Below are positions 7,945 to 19,485 of a DNA stretch of 50,250 bases, piece by piece. Position 1 is the first letter of the stretch. Every line of letters starts with the position of its first letter. The DNA comes from Glaciihabitans sp. (lineage in GTDB: Bacteria; Actinomycetota; Actinomycetes; Actinomycetales; Microbacteriaceae): contig JAODMF010000008.1 in NCBI GenBank assembly GCA_025464095.1, positions 1 through 50,250 on the forward strand, read 5' to 3'. Below the pieces are notes generated by a model that saw only the letters and a list, made by a program, of their open reading frames with translations, ran no database searches and was not told the origin of the DNA. A program made the translations under genes and the position numbers.

Positions 7945-8904
7945 CTATTCGCCGTTGTCGTGCGTGAGGCCCCTCGGTACAAGCGCGTCGATTTCGTTCC
8001 ACAGTTGCTCGGGGATGTCCTCGTGCGCTTCGGCGACCGTGCGGTCCATGGCGGCGAGCGAGGAGATCCCGACAATCGTGCTGTGGATGCGCGGATCCCG
8101 CAGGCTGAACTGCAGGGCCGCTGCCGCCATCGAGACTCCCGCCTCCGCGCACAGGCGGGCGACGCCGTCGACCGCCGCCTGCACCGCCGGGTGGATTGGA
8201 CGGTAGCCGTACGTCCCCGCGAACCGCGCATCGCCGGTCAGCACGCCGCCGCCGTATGGCGCAGCGTTGTTGATGCCGATGTTGCGGGCGACGGCCGCGT
8301 CGAAGAGGTCGTTTGCACTGCGTTCCACAATCGTGAAGCGGTTGTGGCTCACCAGCGCCTCGAAGATGTCGGTCTCGACGAACTTCTGCAGCATCCCCAC
8401 CGGGCCGCCGGAGATGCCGATGTGCTCGACGTGGCCCCGCTCCTTCATGGCGACGAGCGCCTCGACCGGGCCGCCCCTGGCCATGGATGCCTCAAACCCG
8501 ATGTTCTCAGGGTCGTGCAGGAACATCATCGGGATGCGGTCGAGGCCAAGGCGCTTCTGCGATTCCTCGAGCGAGCGCCACATGCGGTCGCCACTGAAGT
8601 CGCCGGTCGTGACATCCCGGTCGAGCTTGGTCTGCAGCACGAGCGCCGAGCCGAGGCCGTTGGCGCGCCTGATGGCCGCACCGATCTGCACTTCTGACAG
8701 CGCCTTGCCGTACTCGTTCGACGTGTCGATGTAGTTGGTGGGCAGGGCGCCCGCGAAGAACGCATCGGCGAGCGCGCCGATCCGCTGCTCGCCCTCTTCC
8801 CGGGTCTCGGCCATCCGTGCCGGTCCCCACGACGAGGTGCCGAGACACAGCGGGGACACCAGAAGTCCCGTTGAGCCGAATTCGACCAGGTCACCAAGCG
8901 ACAT
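7945..8904 (-). CDS. Aldo/keto reductase, L-fucose/D-threo-aldose dehydrogenase-like
   Basis: A 319-residue AKR-fold oxidoreductase. The tetrad is Asp60 and Tyr65 (YIDTSNEYG), Lys93 (LQTKLDRD) and His130 (FLHDPEN). The DLVEFGSTGLLVSPLCLG start and the FLHDPENIGFE segment resemble the group that oxidises L-fucose, L-galactose or D-threo-aldoses, so a sugar substrate is likely. Start ATG 8904 follows GTGAGGAAAGC; the in-frame GTG at 8916 is part of that ribosome site. It is a single minus-strand gene between the RNHCP gene and the divergent glycosyltransferase fusion. Family is certain; the substrate is an inference from resemblance. Confidence 0.88.
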   Translation of the reverse strand: MSLGDLVEFGSTGLLVSPLCLGTSSWGPARMAETREEGEQRIGALADAFFAGALPTNYIDTSNEYGKALSEVQIGAAIRRANGLGSALVLQTKLDRDVTTGDFSGDRMWRSLEESQKRLGLDRIPMMFLHDPENIGFEASMARGGPVEALVAMKERGHVEHIGISGGPVGMLQKFVETDIFEALVSHNRFTIVERSANDLFDAAVARNIGINNAAPYGGGVLTGDARFAGTYGYRPIHPAVQAAVDGVARLCAEAGVSMAAAALQFSLRDPRIHSTIVGISSLAAMDRTVAEAHEDIPEQLWNEIDALVPRGLTHDNGE

Positions 8905-9052
8905 TGCTTTCCTCACTCTTCAGAACGGGCGTTTCTCGTGCCCAACGGTACCGGGCGGAGAGCCGAGGCAGACCGAGCGCCGTTCGCGACGAGAGCAACC
9001 GACAGGTTGCCTTCCTCCCGTCCCCATAAACTGGACGTTCGGAAAGGTCGTC

Positions 9053-11653
9053 ATGCCTCGGGTGCTGAGAACTATTCGCCGGATGGCGCGAAGGCTGAAT
9101 CGCGCAATCCAGTTCCAGCGGCTGGCAGCGTTTCGGCGGCTACCCATCGTCGCGGACCAGGTGCTGTACGAGTCATTCGGCGGCTCCGGCGTGCTCGACA
9201 ATCCGGAGGCGCTCTTCCGCACGGCGCTTGCGGACCCGACGCTCGCGCACCTCCGCCATGTCTGGGCTCTCGACCGCCAGGGGAGCCATGCCGCCGTGCG
9301 CCGTGAATTTGCTGGCGACCCGCGGGTACGATTCGTCGCCTACCGCTCCGGGCGCTACTTCAAGGCGCTCTCGACGAGTGGCTACCTCGTCAACAACGCG
9401 ACATTCCCCACCGAATTCGGCAAACGCCCGGGCCAGGTTTACCTGAACACCTGGCACGGCACCCCGCTCAAGCTCATGGGCTATGACATGCCAAACGGTG
9501 CGCTGGAGTCGGCGAACACGATGCGCAACTTCTTCAGCGCCGACTACCTGCTCGCGCAGAACTCGTTCATGACCGAGACCATGTACGACCACGCGTACAA
9601 GCTCGGTGGTGCCTACCGCGGAACGGTCGTCGAAGAGGGCTATCCCCGCGTTGACCGGCAGTTCGCGGATGCCGCGCAGACCGCTGACGCCCGCGGGCTG
9701 CTCGAAAATGCCGGCCTCGACATCGGCTCGCGCGAAATCGTTCTCTACGCCCCGACCTGGAAGGGCGGGTCGTTCTCTCGCCCGGAGAACGATGTGGCCG
9801 ATCTCGCCGAGCGCGTGCGCGTGATGCAGGAGCGACTGGGCAGCGACCGGTATGTCGTGCTCCTGAAGACGCACCAGGCGGTCGCGAAGTTCGCGATCGG
9901 GGACGCGGCGCTGCGTCGCATCCTCGTTCCCAACTCGATTCCGACCAACGTCGTGCTTGGCCTCACGAGCGCGCTGGTCACCGACTACTCGAGCATCTTC
10001 TTCGACTTTCTCGCCACCGGTCGACCGATCGTCTTTTTCGCACCCCCTGACGACGAGTACGAGGAGGTGCGCGGAACCTACTTCACGCCCGAGGAGCTCC
10101 CCGGGCCGGTCGTGACGACGCCCGAGGCGGTCGCCGAAGCGCTGGCCGCCATGAATGCGAGCCCCGCGGATGCCCCGACCGCGAACTATGACGAGTGGCG
10201 CACCCGGTTCACCGGCCTCGATGACGGATCGGTGTCACGCCGCGTGATCGACATCGTCTTCCACGGCAGACGCGACGGCTACCGCCTGCGGACGCTCGGC
10301 GACTCCACCCGTCGGTCCGTGCTGCTGTACCTGGGCGGCATGCGGTCGAACGGCATCACGACGTCCGCTCTCAATCTCCTTGCCCACCTTGACCACAACG
10401 AGCTCGATGTCTCGGTGCTTATCGCGCGACCCGGTCGCGGCCAGCAGGGAGCGAACCAGCGCCGCATCCACCCCGCGGTGCGCCAGTTCATCCGGCTCGG
10501 CGGCATGAACGGCGACAAGCGCGAACACGTTCGCCGCAGGATCGCGCACTTCAAGGCGGACGGCCAATTGCACCTCACGCGTCCCCAGCACATGCAGCTC
10601 TGGGATGACGAGTGGCTGCGCACCTTCGGCTCCGCGCAATTCGACGCGGTCATCGACTTCAGCGGCTACAGCGCCTTCTGGGCGACGCTGCTGCTGCACT
10701 CGCCGGGGGGCACCCGGTCTGTGTGGCTGCACAATGACATGCTCGCCGAGGTAGACCGCCGCGTTGCGGGCAAGCTGCCGCTGCGTCGCAGCCTGCGGGC
10801 CATGTTCGCGCTGTACCCGCAGTTCGACAACCTCGTCTCGGTCTCCCCCAGCCTCGACGCGATCAACCGGGAGCGTCTCTCGCCGATCATCGGCGGCCAC
10901 CCGTCATTCTCTTTCGCCCGCAATGTGATCGACGCCGACCGCGTGTTGCTCGGCGCCAGTGAGCTGCCGGTCATCGAGCAGCCGGCAGCGGAGCCCCGGG
11001 TGGCCGATACGGAAGCAGCCGCGCCCGCGGCCGCCGACGATCCCGCGGTCGAGGCAGAATCCGTCGAACCCGAAGGGCGAACGGATGTTGCGGAGGCGCT
11101 GCCGATCGCGATCGACTGGGCCGACACCATTCGTTCCGACTCGACCAATCTCTGGTTCATCACGGTCGGTCGTCTCTCGCCGGAGAAGAACCAGGCCCGC
11201 CTGCTTCGGGCCTTCGCTGCGACGAACCCGGCGGAGAGGAACCTGCGCCTGCTGATTGTCGGCGGCGGTGCACTGCAGGAGGAGCTCGAGGCGCTGGTGA
11301 GGCAGCTCGGCCTCGAGGAGACCGCATTCCTCTCGGGCGCGATCGCAAATCCGTTCCCCCTGGTCGACGCCGCCGATTGCTTCGTGCTCTCGAGCAACTA
11401 CGAGGGCCAGCCGATGGTGCTGCTCGAGGCCGCGGTGCTCGACAAGCCGATCATCACCGTGGACTTCGGTTCGGTGCGCGATGCCCTGCCGGGTGCCGCG
11501 ATCAGGATCGTGCCGAGCACCGACGAGGCTCTCAGCGACGCGCTTCTCGCGTTCGTGCGCGGTGAGATTCCTCCCAGCCACATCGACCCGGTGGAGTACA
11601 ACCGCGCGACGATCGGCGAGTTCGAGCACGCAACCGGCATCCTCACCGATTGA
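9053..11653 (+). CDS. CDP-glycerol glycerophosphotransferase fused to family 4 glycosyltransferase
   Basis: An 866-residue two-domain enzyme. Residues ~60-400 are a TagF-type CDP-glycerol:polyol-phosphate glycerophosphotransferase: TWHGTPLKLMG from residue 133, APTWKGG, LLKTHQ and TDYSSIFFDFL around 310-320 hold the family His and Asp/Ser positions. From ~420 a GT-B glycosyltransferase begins (SVLLYLGGMRSNGITTSALN), with the second Rossmann domain at FITVGRLSPEKN (702-713) and the donor-binding EGQPMVLLE (Glu784, Glu792). A low-complexity Ala/Glu/Pro insert lies between the two Rossmann halves (about 640-685). It probably builds or glycosylates a glycerol-phosphate wall polymer at the cytoplasmic membrane face. 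Start ATG 9053 has GGAAAGG upstream. No other wall-polymer genes are adjacent. Confidence 0.88.
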   Translation: MPRVLRTIRRMARRLNRAIQFQRLAAFRRLPIVADQVLYESFGGSGVLDNPEALFRTALADPTLAHLRHVWALDRQGSHAAVRREFAGDPRVRFVAYRSGRYFKALSTSGYLVNNATFPTEFGKRPGQVYLNTWHGTPLKLMGYDMPNGALESANTMRNFFSADYLLAQNSFMTETMYDHAYKLGGAYRGTVVEEGYPRVDRQFADAAQTADARGLLENAGLDIGSREIVLYAPTWKGGSFSRPENDVADLAERVRVMQERLGSDRYVVLLKTHQAVAKFAIGDAALRRILVPNSIPTNVVLGLTSALVTDYSSIFFDFLATGRPIVFFAPPDDEYEEVRGTYFTPEELPGPVVTTPEAVAEALAAMNASPADAPTANYDEWRTRFTGLDDGSVSRRVIDIVFHGRRDGYRLRTLGDSTRRSVLLYLGGMRSNGITTSALNLLAHLDHNELDVSVLIARPGRGQQGANQRRIHPAVRQFIRLGGMNGDKREHVRRRIAHFKADGQLHLTRPQHMQLWDDEWLRTFGSAQFDAVIDFSGYSAFWATLLLHSPGGTRSVWLHNDMLAEVDRRVAGKLPLRRSLRAMFALYPQFDNLVSVSPSLDAINRERLSPIIGGHPSFSFARNVIDADRVLLGASELPVIEQPAAEPRVADTEAAAPAAADDPAVEAESVEPEGRTDVAEALPIAIDWADTIRSDSTNLWFITVGRLSPEKNQARLLRAFAATNPAERNLRLLIVGGGALQEELEALVRQLGLEETAFLSGAIANPFPLVDAADCFVLSSNYEGQPMVLLEAAVLDKPIITVDFGSVRDALPGAAIRIVPSTDEALSDALLAFVRGEIPPSHIDPVEYNRATIGEFEHATGILTD

Positions 11654-11724
11654 GAAGTCCCGCTCCTGAATCGCATTGCTCGCCGCTGTTGGACGAGCGC
11701 CAGCGACAGGAGCAGTGTTGAGGA

Positions 11725-12687
11725 ATGGAATACACGCATCTCGGCCGCTCCGGCCTGTCCGTCTCCCGCCTCTGCCTCGGAACCATGAACTTCGGTCCGC
11801 AGACGACCGAGGCCGACTCGCACTCGATCATGGATTCGGCGCACGCCTCCGGCATTAACTATTTCGACACTGCCAACCGCTACGGCACGACGCCCGGCGA
11901 GACGGAAGAGATCATCGGTCGCTGGTTCGCGAAGGGCGGCCGCCGCGAGAAGACCGTTCTGGCGACGAAGCTGTACGGCGACATGTCCGACTGGCCGAAC
12001 GGCGGCAAACTGTCGGCACTCAACATCCGTCGCGCCCTGGATGCCAGCCTCAGCCGTCTGCAGACCGACTACATCGACATCTACCAGTTCCACCACGTTG
12101 ACCGGGATACCCCGTGGGATGAGATCTGGCAGGCGATGGAGACCGCGGTCGCCCAGGGAAAGATCCTCTACGCCGGGAGCAGCAACTTCGCCGGCTGGCA
12201 CATCGCGACCGCGCAGGCCGAAGCGCGCAAGCGCAACTTCACCGGGCTGATCAGCGAGCAGTCGATCTACAACCTCCTCAAGCGTGAGGTCGAGCTCGAG
12301 GTCATTCCCGCGGCTGTCGGCAACGGGCTCGGCATCATCCCGTGGTCGCCGTTGAACGGCGGCCTGCTGGGTGGCGTCGTCCGCAAGCAGAACGAGGGCA
12401 AGCGTCGTCTGGAGGGCCGCTCGGCAGAGATGCTCGAGACCAACCGCGAAGCTATCGAGGGCTATGAGGCGTTCGCCGACGAACTCGGCCACGAGCCGGG
12501 CGACATTGCCCTCGCGTGGCTGCTGCACCAGCCGGCGGTGACGGCCCCGATCATCGGCCCACGCACGCAGGAGCAGTTGGATGCCGCTATCCGCGCCCTC
12601 GACGTCAGCCTGGATGCCGCCGCGCTCGCGAAGCTCGACGAGCTGTTCCCCGGCCACAAGCCGGCGCCCGAGGACTACGCGTGGTAA
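11725..12687 (+). CDS. Aldo/keto reductase
   Basis: A 320-residue AKR with a complete tetrad: Asp48 and Tyr53 (FDTANRYG), Lys82 (ATKLYG) and His123 (YQFHHVD). The YTHLGRSGLSVSRLCLGTMNFG N-terminus and the SNFAGWHIATAQAEA region match the YajO/Tas/AKR11-type bacterial oxidoreductases, often annotated as acting on aldehydes or sugars. Start ATG 11725 has GTTGAGGA immediately before it. It is followed after 4 bp by a D-lyxose isomerase gene, so the two are probably cotranscribed and may act on related sugars. It is the third AKR gene within 7 kb, and the three are not close copies of each other. Confidence 0.92.
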   Translation: MEYTHLGRSGLSVSRLCLGTMNFGPQTTEADSHSIMDSAHASGINYFDTANRYGTTPGETEEIIGRWFAKGGRREKTVLATKLYGDMSDWPNGGKLSALNIRRALDASLSRLQTDYIDIYQFHHVDRDTPWDEIWQAMETAVAQGKILYAGSSNFAGWHIATAQAEARKRNFTGLISEQSIYNLLKREVELEVIPAAVGNGLGIIPWSPLNGGLLGGVVRKQNEGKRRLEGRSAEMLETNREAIEGYEAFADELGHEPGDIALAWLLHQPAVTAPIIGPRTQEQLDAAIRALDVSLDAAALAKLDELFPGHKPAPEDYAW

Positions 12688-12691
12688 TCCG

Positions 12692-13375
12692 GTGAGGCGG
12701 TCCGAGCTCGACGCGGCAATCGACGCATCCATCGCCCTCGCCAGGCGGCGGCAGTTTGAACTGCCCGGCTTCGCGCACTGGTCGCGGCAGGACTGGCTCG
12801 ATCGCACTCCCGACCTGGGTGAGACGCTCGCGCGCGGGCTCGGCTGGGATGTGACCGATTTCGGTCGGGGAGACTTCGCCCGCTACGGGCTCAGCCTGTG
12901 CACGATTCGCAACGGGTCGATCGCCGAGCGGGATGCCGGCGCCGGTCAGACCTACGCCGAGAAGTTCATGCGCGTCGAGGTCGGCCAGGAGACCCCGTTC
13001 CACCTGCACGAGCGCAAGGTCGAAGACATCATCAATCGCGGCGGCGGCGATCTCATCATGGAGCTCTACCCGTCCAGCGGGCGCGCCCTCGGCGAGGGAA
13101 CCGTCACGACGCTGGTCGACGGCGTGGTGACGATCGTCGATGCCGGACGCCAGCTGCGCGTGCGTCCGGGCGAGAGCGTGCAGGTGCCGACGGGAGTGTT
13201 CCACCGGTTCTGGGCGGTCGACGAGCCGGTGCTCGCGATGGAGGTATCCGGGGTCAACGACGATGCGGCCGACAACCTGTTCCTCGACGAGGGGGCGCGC
13301 TACGCCGCCATCGACGAGGACGCGCCCGCGCGCTACCTGCTCGTGAGCGAGTACGACTCCGTTCTCGGCAGGTAG
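12692..13375 (+). CDS. D-lyxose ketol-isomerase family protein
   Basis: A 227-residue cupin-fold metal-dependent isomerase that would interconvert D-lyxose and D-xylulose, or D-mannose and D-fructose. Recognised from RRSELDAAIDASIALARRR, the LGWDVTDFGRGDF block, EKFMRVEVGQETPFHLHERKVED and the INRGGGDLIMELY stretch, all typical of the family. The metal ligands are probably the two His of HLH, the Glu of KVED and the His of TGVFHRFW. GTG 12692 is the start; it lies 4 bp after the AKR stop, and translation is probably coupled because no clear ribosome site exists. It is convergent with the beta-galactosidase gene, 6 bp away. Mannose versus lyxose preference cannot be told from sequence. Confidence 0.85.
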   Translation: MRRSELDAAIDASIALARRRQFELPGFAHWSRQDWLDRTPDLGETLARGLGWDVTDFGRGDFARYGLSLCTIRNGSIAERDAGAGQTYAEKFMRVEVGQETPFHLHERKVEDIINRGGGDLIMELYPSSGRALGEGTVTTLVDGVVTIVDAGRQLRVRPGESVQVPTGVFHRFWAVDEPVLAMEVSGVNDDAADNLFLDEGARYAAIDEDAPARYLLVSEYDSVLGR

Positions 13376-13381
13376 GCGGAC

Positions 13382-16348
<2,967 letters not shown>

Positions 16349-17143
16349 TCAGGCGGCGATCCCCAGCTTGTCGAGCGACTTCTCCACGATGGCGAGGCCC
16401 TTCATGCCGGGCATCGCGCTGATCGATGCGTCGATGCGGCGCGCCGCCTTGCGACCGTCCGGACCACTCATCAGGTGGTTCATCACGTGCACGACCTCGG
16501 AGCGATCCATGATCGATGATCCGACGGGCGCCCAAAACTTGTTCAACACGAAACGCGCGAGGGTCTGTGCGCGTTTGCTCTTGGCGAGGCGGTCGCGGGC
16601 CTGGGACGTGTAGAAGGCGACGTGGCGCGCTTCCTGCGCGGCGATGCGCTTCAGCAGGACGGCGAGCGTCGGGTCCTTCTCGAGATCGGCCATGCGGTTG
16701 TAGGCCTGGATCGCGGAGAGCTCATTTGCCGCGCCCCATGCCATGTGGACCGCAACGAAGTCGGCACCGACGAGCTTGCCAAGCAGCGACTGCTTGATCG
16801 GGTCGAGCCGGTCCTTCCATCCGAGCTTCAGTCGGGTCGCCTTCAGTTCGTCGAAATCGACAACGATGCCGTGATGACCGAGAACGGTGGCGAGCGCTTC
16901 ACCATGCCAGAACTCCTCGCGGTTCCACATGGTCATGAACGAGCTCATCTCGGCCTCCTTGTGGGAGGGCGTGGTGAGCAGGTCGCGGGTGTAGCAGACG
17001 GTGTGGTACTCGACGTCGGTCATGTAGCGGAGCGTGCGCAATGACTGGTCGTTCAGGGGATGTTCCCGGTACTGCTCGAGATCCAGGTCGTCCCAGTTCA
17101 CGCTGACGGATGTCGCCGTGTACTTGTCGATGTCGAATGCCAT
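16349..17143 (-). CDS. Ferritin-like di-iron protein with complete metal ligand set (possible lipid oxidase/desaturase)
   Basis: A 264-residue soluble helical protein of the ferritin-like superfamily. It carries the ligand pattern of acyl-ACP desaturases and aldehyde-deformylating oxygenases: Glu45 (DVEYHT), Glu77-x2-His80 (REEFWHGE), Glu141 (GAANELSAI) and Glu171-x2-His174 (AAQEARHVAFY). Such proteins use O2 and two irons to oxidise or desaturate fatty chains. It is the last gene of a minus-strand group with the fatty acyl-CoA reductase and a degenerate paralogue, opposite an alkylglycerone-phosphate synthase group. That context suggests action on an alkyl lipid, for example forming the vinyl ether of a plasmalogen. 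This is inference: the protein is shorter than plant desaturases and its reaction is unknown. Start ATG 17143. Confidence 0.75.
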   Translation of the reverse strand: MAFDIDKYTATSVSVNWDDLDLEQYREHPLNDQSLRTLRYMTDVEYHTVCYTRDLLTTPSHKEAEMSSFMTMWNREEFWHGEALATVLGHHGIVVDFDELKATRLKLGWKDRLDPIKQSLLGKLVGADFVAVHMAWGAANELSAIQAYNRMADLEKDPTLAVLLKRIAAQEARHVAFYTSQARDRLAKSKRAQTLARFVLNKFWAPVGSSIMDRSEVVHVMNHLMSGPDGRKAARRIDASISAMPGMKGLAIVEKSLDKLGIAA

Positions 17144-17152
17144 GCGCTGTCA

Positions 17153-17179
17153 GGAAAGCCGGTGTGCGGCCTGCTTTCC
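17153..17179. repeat. Intercistronic hairpin between reductase and ferritin-like genes
   Basis: GGAAAGC at 17153-17159 pairs with GCTTTCC at 17173-17179, with two further pairs inside the loop. It lies in the 68-bp gap between the fatty acyl-CoA reductase stop and the ferritin-like gene start on the minus strand. No T-run follows, so it could modulate mRNA stability or the ratio of the two proteins rather than end transcription. Confidence 0.4.
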
Positions 17180-17211
17180 CACTCCCTTCGCTGCTGCCTC
17201 TGCGCTCGTGC

Positions 17212-19485
17212 CTAGCCGGTACGCGTTTCCGAGTCGATCTCATTCTGCGTCAACCCGTGCGATCCGCGCTTCCAGTTGTAGATTCTCCACCTTCTTCGTT
17301 GCGCTTCGCGGGAAAGATTGGTATCCGGGTTCACCGCCGAAGGGTTTCCGAGCAGCTCCAGCCAGACGAGGTCGGCGTGCGAATCGCCGTAGCCGTAGGA
17401 CTGGGAGAGATTGATGCCGTTCTTAACGGCGTACTGGCGCAACCAGGCGGCCCGCGCCTCGTCGACAAGCGGGGGCTTCGCGAGGTAGCCGGTGAGGATG
17501 CCATCCTTGGCATCCATGCTCCCCGCGACGACCTCATCGAACAAGCCCGCGATCGGCCCGACCAGGGTTCCGATGGATCCGGTCACGAGGATGGTTCGGT
17601 GACCGGCAGCCCGGTGTTCCTTCACGCGATCAATGGCGGCCGGCATCGTGTGGCGCAGCAGGGTGGATCCGTAGCCGCCCGTGACCACGCGATCGAGCCG
17701 GGCCACCGGCATCCCGCTGTAGCGGCGGAGGAAAACACGGATGAACTCGCCCCGATCGTGACGCTCCGCGCGCAGGTAGCGCGGCAGCGAGCCGAGCAGC
17801 CGGAGAAACTCGCCCGGCCACGCCGCCTTGCGGAAGCCAGCCGACCGCACCCAGAGATACTGCTGCACGATGTTGGAGTCGACGACGGTGCCTTCCATGT
17901 CGAAGACAGCCACCACGTCCGTTCGCTTCGGAAGCGCCTTCGCCGCGGACTCACTCGCGGCCGGGCGCTTGGAGAACGCCCGGGTCATTGCGGTGATGGA
18001 CGGGAAGTGCACGTTCTGGAGGTAGTCCTCCCAGTCGATCTCCCCCACGTCGAAACCGCGGTCTTTCTGCAGCTTCACCGGCAGGGATGCGTGCAGGGCA
18101 CGGGTCTTGCTGTCGTCGAAGATGACCTCGGTCTGCACGTACGCGCGGTACAGGTCGGTGAAGTTGCGCAGCGACTCGAGGTTCTTGCGGTTCTTCTGCA
18201 CCCGGGCAAGGCGCACGCGGGTGCGAGCGGTCGAGGGCAGTCGCTCGAGCAGCCTCTCGAGCTGGTTGTTGGCGCGCTCCTTTGCAGCGAGGGCCCGCTC
18301 GACCTTGCGGCCGCCCGGGAACTTCCACTCCGGCACCCGAATGTGACCCTCGTCCGCCTGCGGCATCGGGTTCTGGACGAAGAACTCGTTCACGTTGCGG
18401 AACATCCGGTGGAACGGCAGCGGGTTGCCCGCGCCCGAGCTCACATGGAAGTACTCAGGCTCGGCAACGGGTGACGGGTTCGCAGCTACCGCGAGTATGA
18501 CGTTCACCACGTAGTCGACCGGTATCAGGTCGAGGACGCTGTCGGGCAGTCCCGGGAACTCGGGAAGCATCCCGCGCCCGTAGGCGAGGATCAGCGGGTC
18601 GGCGACCTTGAAGCCGTCGATCCAGCCGGGATACGGGTGACGCAGCGCGCTCTCGATGATGGCGGGCCGAACGATCGACAGGCGGTGGCCGCCCTGCGCC
18701 CACATCGTCTCCGCCGCACGCTCGGCGAATGCCTTGGTCAGCGTGTAGACGTCGGTCCAGCCGAGGGACTCCGCGCGCATCCGGCCGTAGTCCACGAGCG
18801 TCGCCTGCACCGCTTCAATGCGGGCGGCCTCAGCGGCCTTCGACACCGCCTGCGGCCCCTCCTTGCCGTGCCTCGCTCGCGCGTCCGTGATGTAGCCGCG
18901 CAGCGTGTCCGGCTGGCGGGATGCCATCTCGACACGGCCGCGAGCGCCCAGCGCTGCCTCGTACTCGGCGCGCCAGTCGACCTCGTGCTCGAGGCTCGCC
19001 TCCGGCACGACGCCCTTGCGAATGCCGCCCACGTAGGCGGTCGACACGTGCACGACGTGCGGGTCGCTTCCGCTCTTCAGCAGCGCCTCGTACAGTCCGA
19101 CCGCGCCGCCCACGTTCGTCTCGAAGGCCTGGTCGATGGGCGGGTCGAACGAGACGGTCGAAGCCGAGTGGATGACGACATCCAGGTCGCCCGGAAGGTC
19201 CGGCAGAACACCGAGGCCCCCTTCGATCACGCGGACGCGACGGGCGACGATGTCCGCGATGGCATCCTCGCCGACCCGCTCGCGCCACTGGCTGAAGACC
19301 GGCTTGCGCAACAGCGTCTTGAGGCGGTCGGCGCCCGTGGTCGAGCCCTTCCCGCGAATGAGGAGGGAGATCGTCGTATCGGGATGCGAGGTCAGCAGGC
19401 GTTCGAGGATCGCCTGCCCGACGAATCCGGTTCCACCAGTCAGGAAGACGTGAGCCTTGCCGAGGTCTGTTGCGGCCTTGGTCAT
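17212..19485 (-). CDS. Fatty acyl-CoA reductase fused to HAD-IB domain
   Basis: A 757-residue two-domain protein. Residues ~10-375 are an NAD(P)H-dependent fatty acyl-CoA reductase of the NAD_binding_4 type: nucleotide motif TGGTGFVG at 16-23, HSASTVSFD near 106-114, and catalytic Tyr247-x3-Lys251 in DVYTLTK. It should reduce acyl-CoA to fatty alcohol (or aldehyde). Residues ~520-740 are a HAD subfamily IB domain with VFDMEGTVVDSN (529-531 Asp-Met-Glu), LVTGSIG (Thr635, Ser637) and GYGDSHADL (Asp701, Asp705). The usual second Asp of motif I is Glu531, so phosphatase activity may be altered. Its ATG overlaps the stop of the upstream ferritin-like gene by 4 bp. Context indicates that the alcohol feeds the alkylglycerone-phosphate synthase encoded divergently. 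Confidence 0.88.
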   Translation of the reverse strand: MTKAATDLGKAHVFLTGGTGFVGQAILERLLTSHPDTTISLLIRGKGSTTGADRLKTLLRKPVFSQWRERVGEDAIADIVARRVRVIEGGLGVLPDLPGDLDVVIHSASTVSFDPPIDQAFETNVGGAVGLYEALLKSGSDPHVVHVSTAYVGGIRKGVVPEASLEHEVDWRAEYEAALGARGRVEMASRQPDTLRGYITDARARHGKEGPQAVSKAAEAARIEAVQATLVDYGRMRAESLGWTDVYTLTKAFAERAAETMWAQGGHRLSIVRPAIIESALRHPYPGWIDGFKVADPLILAYGRGMLPEFPGLPDSVLDLIPVDYVVNVILAVAANPSPVAEPEYFHVSSGAGNPLPFHRMFRNVNEFFVQNPMPQADEGHIRVPEWKFPGGRKVERALAAKERANNQLERLLERLPSTARTRVRLARVQKNRKNLESLRNFTDLYRAYVQTEVIFDDSKTRALHASLPVKLQKDRGFDVGEIDWEDYLQNVHFPSITAMTRAFSKRPAASESAAKALPKRTDVVAVFDMEGTVVDSNIVQQYLWVRSAGFRKAAWPGEFLRLLGSLPRYLRAERHDRGEFIRVFLRRYSGMPVARLDRVVTGGYGSTLLRHTMPAAIDRVKEHRAAGHRTILVTGSIGTLVGPIAGLFDEVVAGSMDAKDGILTGYLAKPPLVDEARAAWLRQYAVKNGINLSQSYGYGDSHADLVWLELLGNPSAVNPDTNLSREAQRRRWRIYNWKRGSHGLTQNEIDSETRTG

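Noticed and set aside
16349..17143. Assignment of the ferritin-like protein as a cyanobacterial-type aldehyde-deformylating oxygenase making alkanes
   Set aside because: The ligand pattern is compatible, but length and flanking motifs differ and the neighbouring alkylglycerone-phosphate synthase points to ether lipids rather than hydrocarbons.
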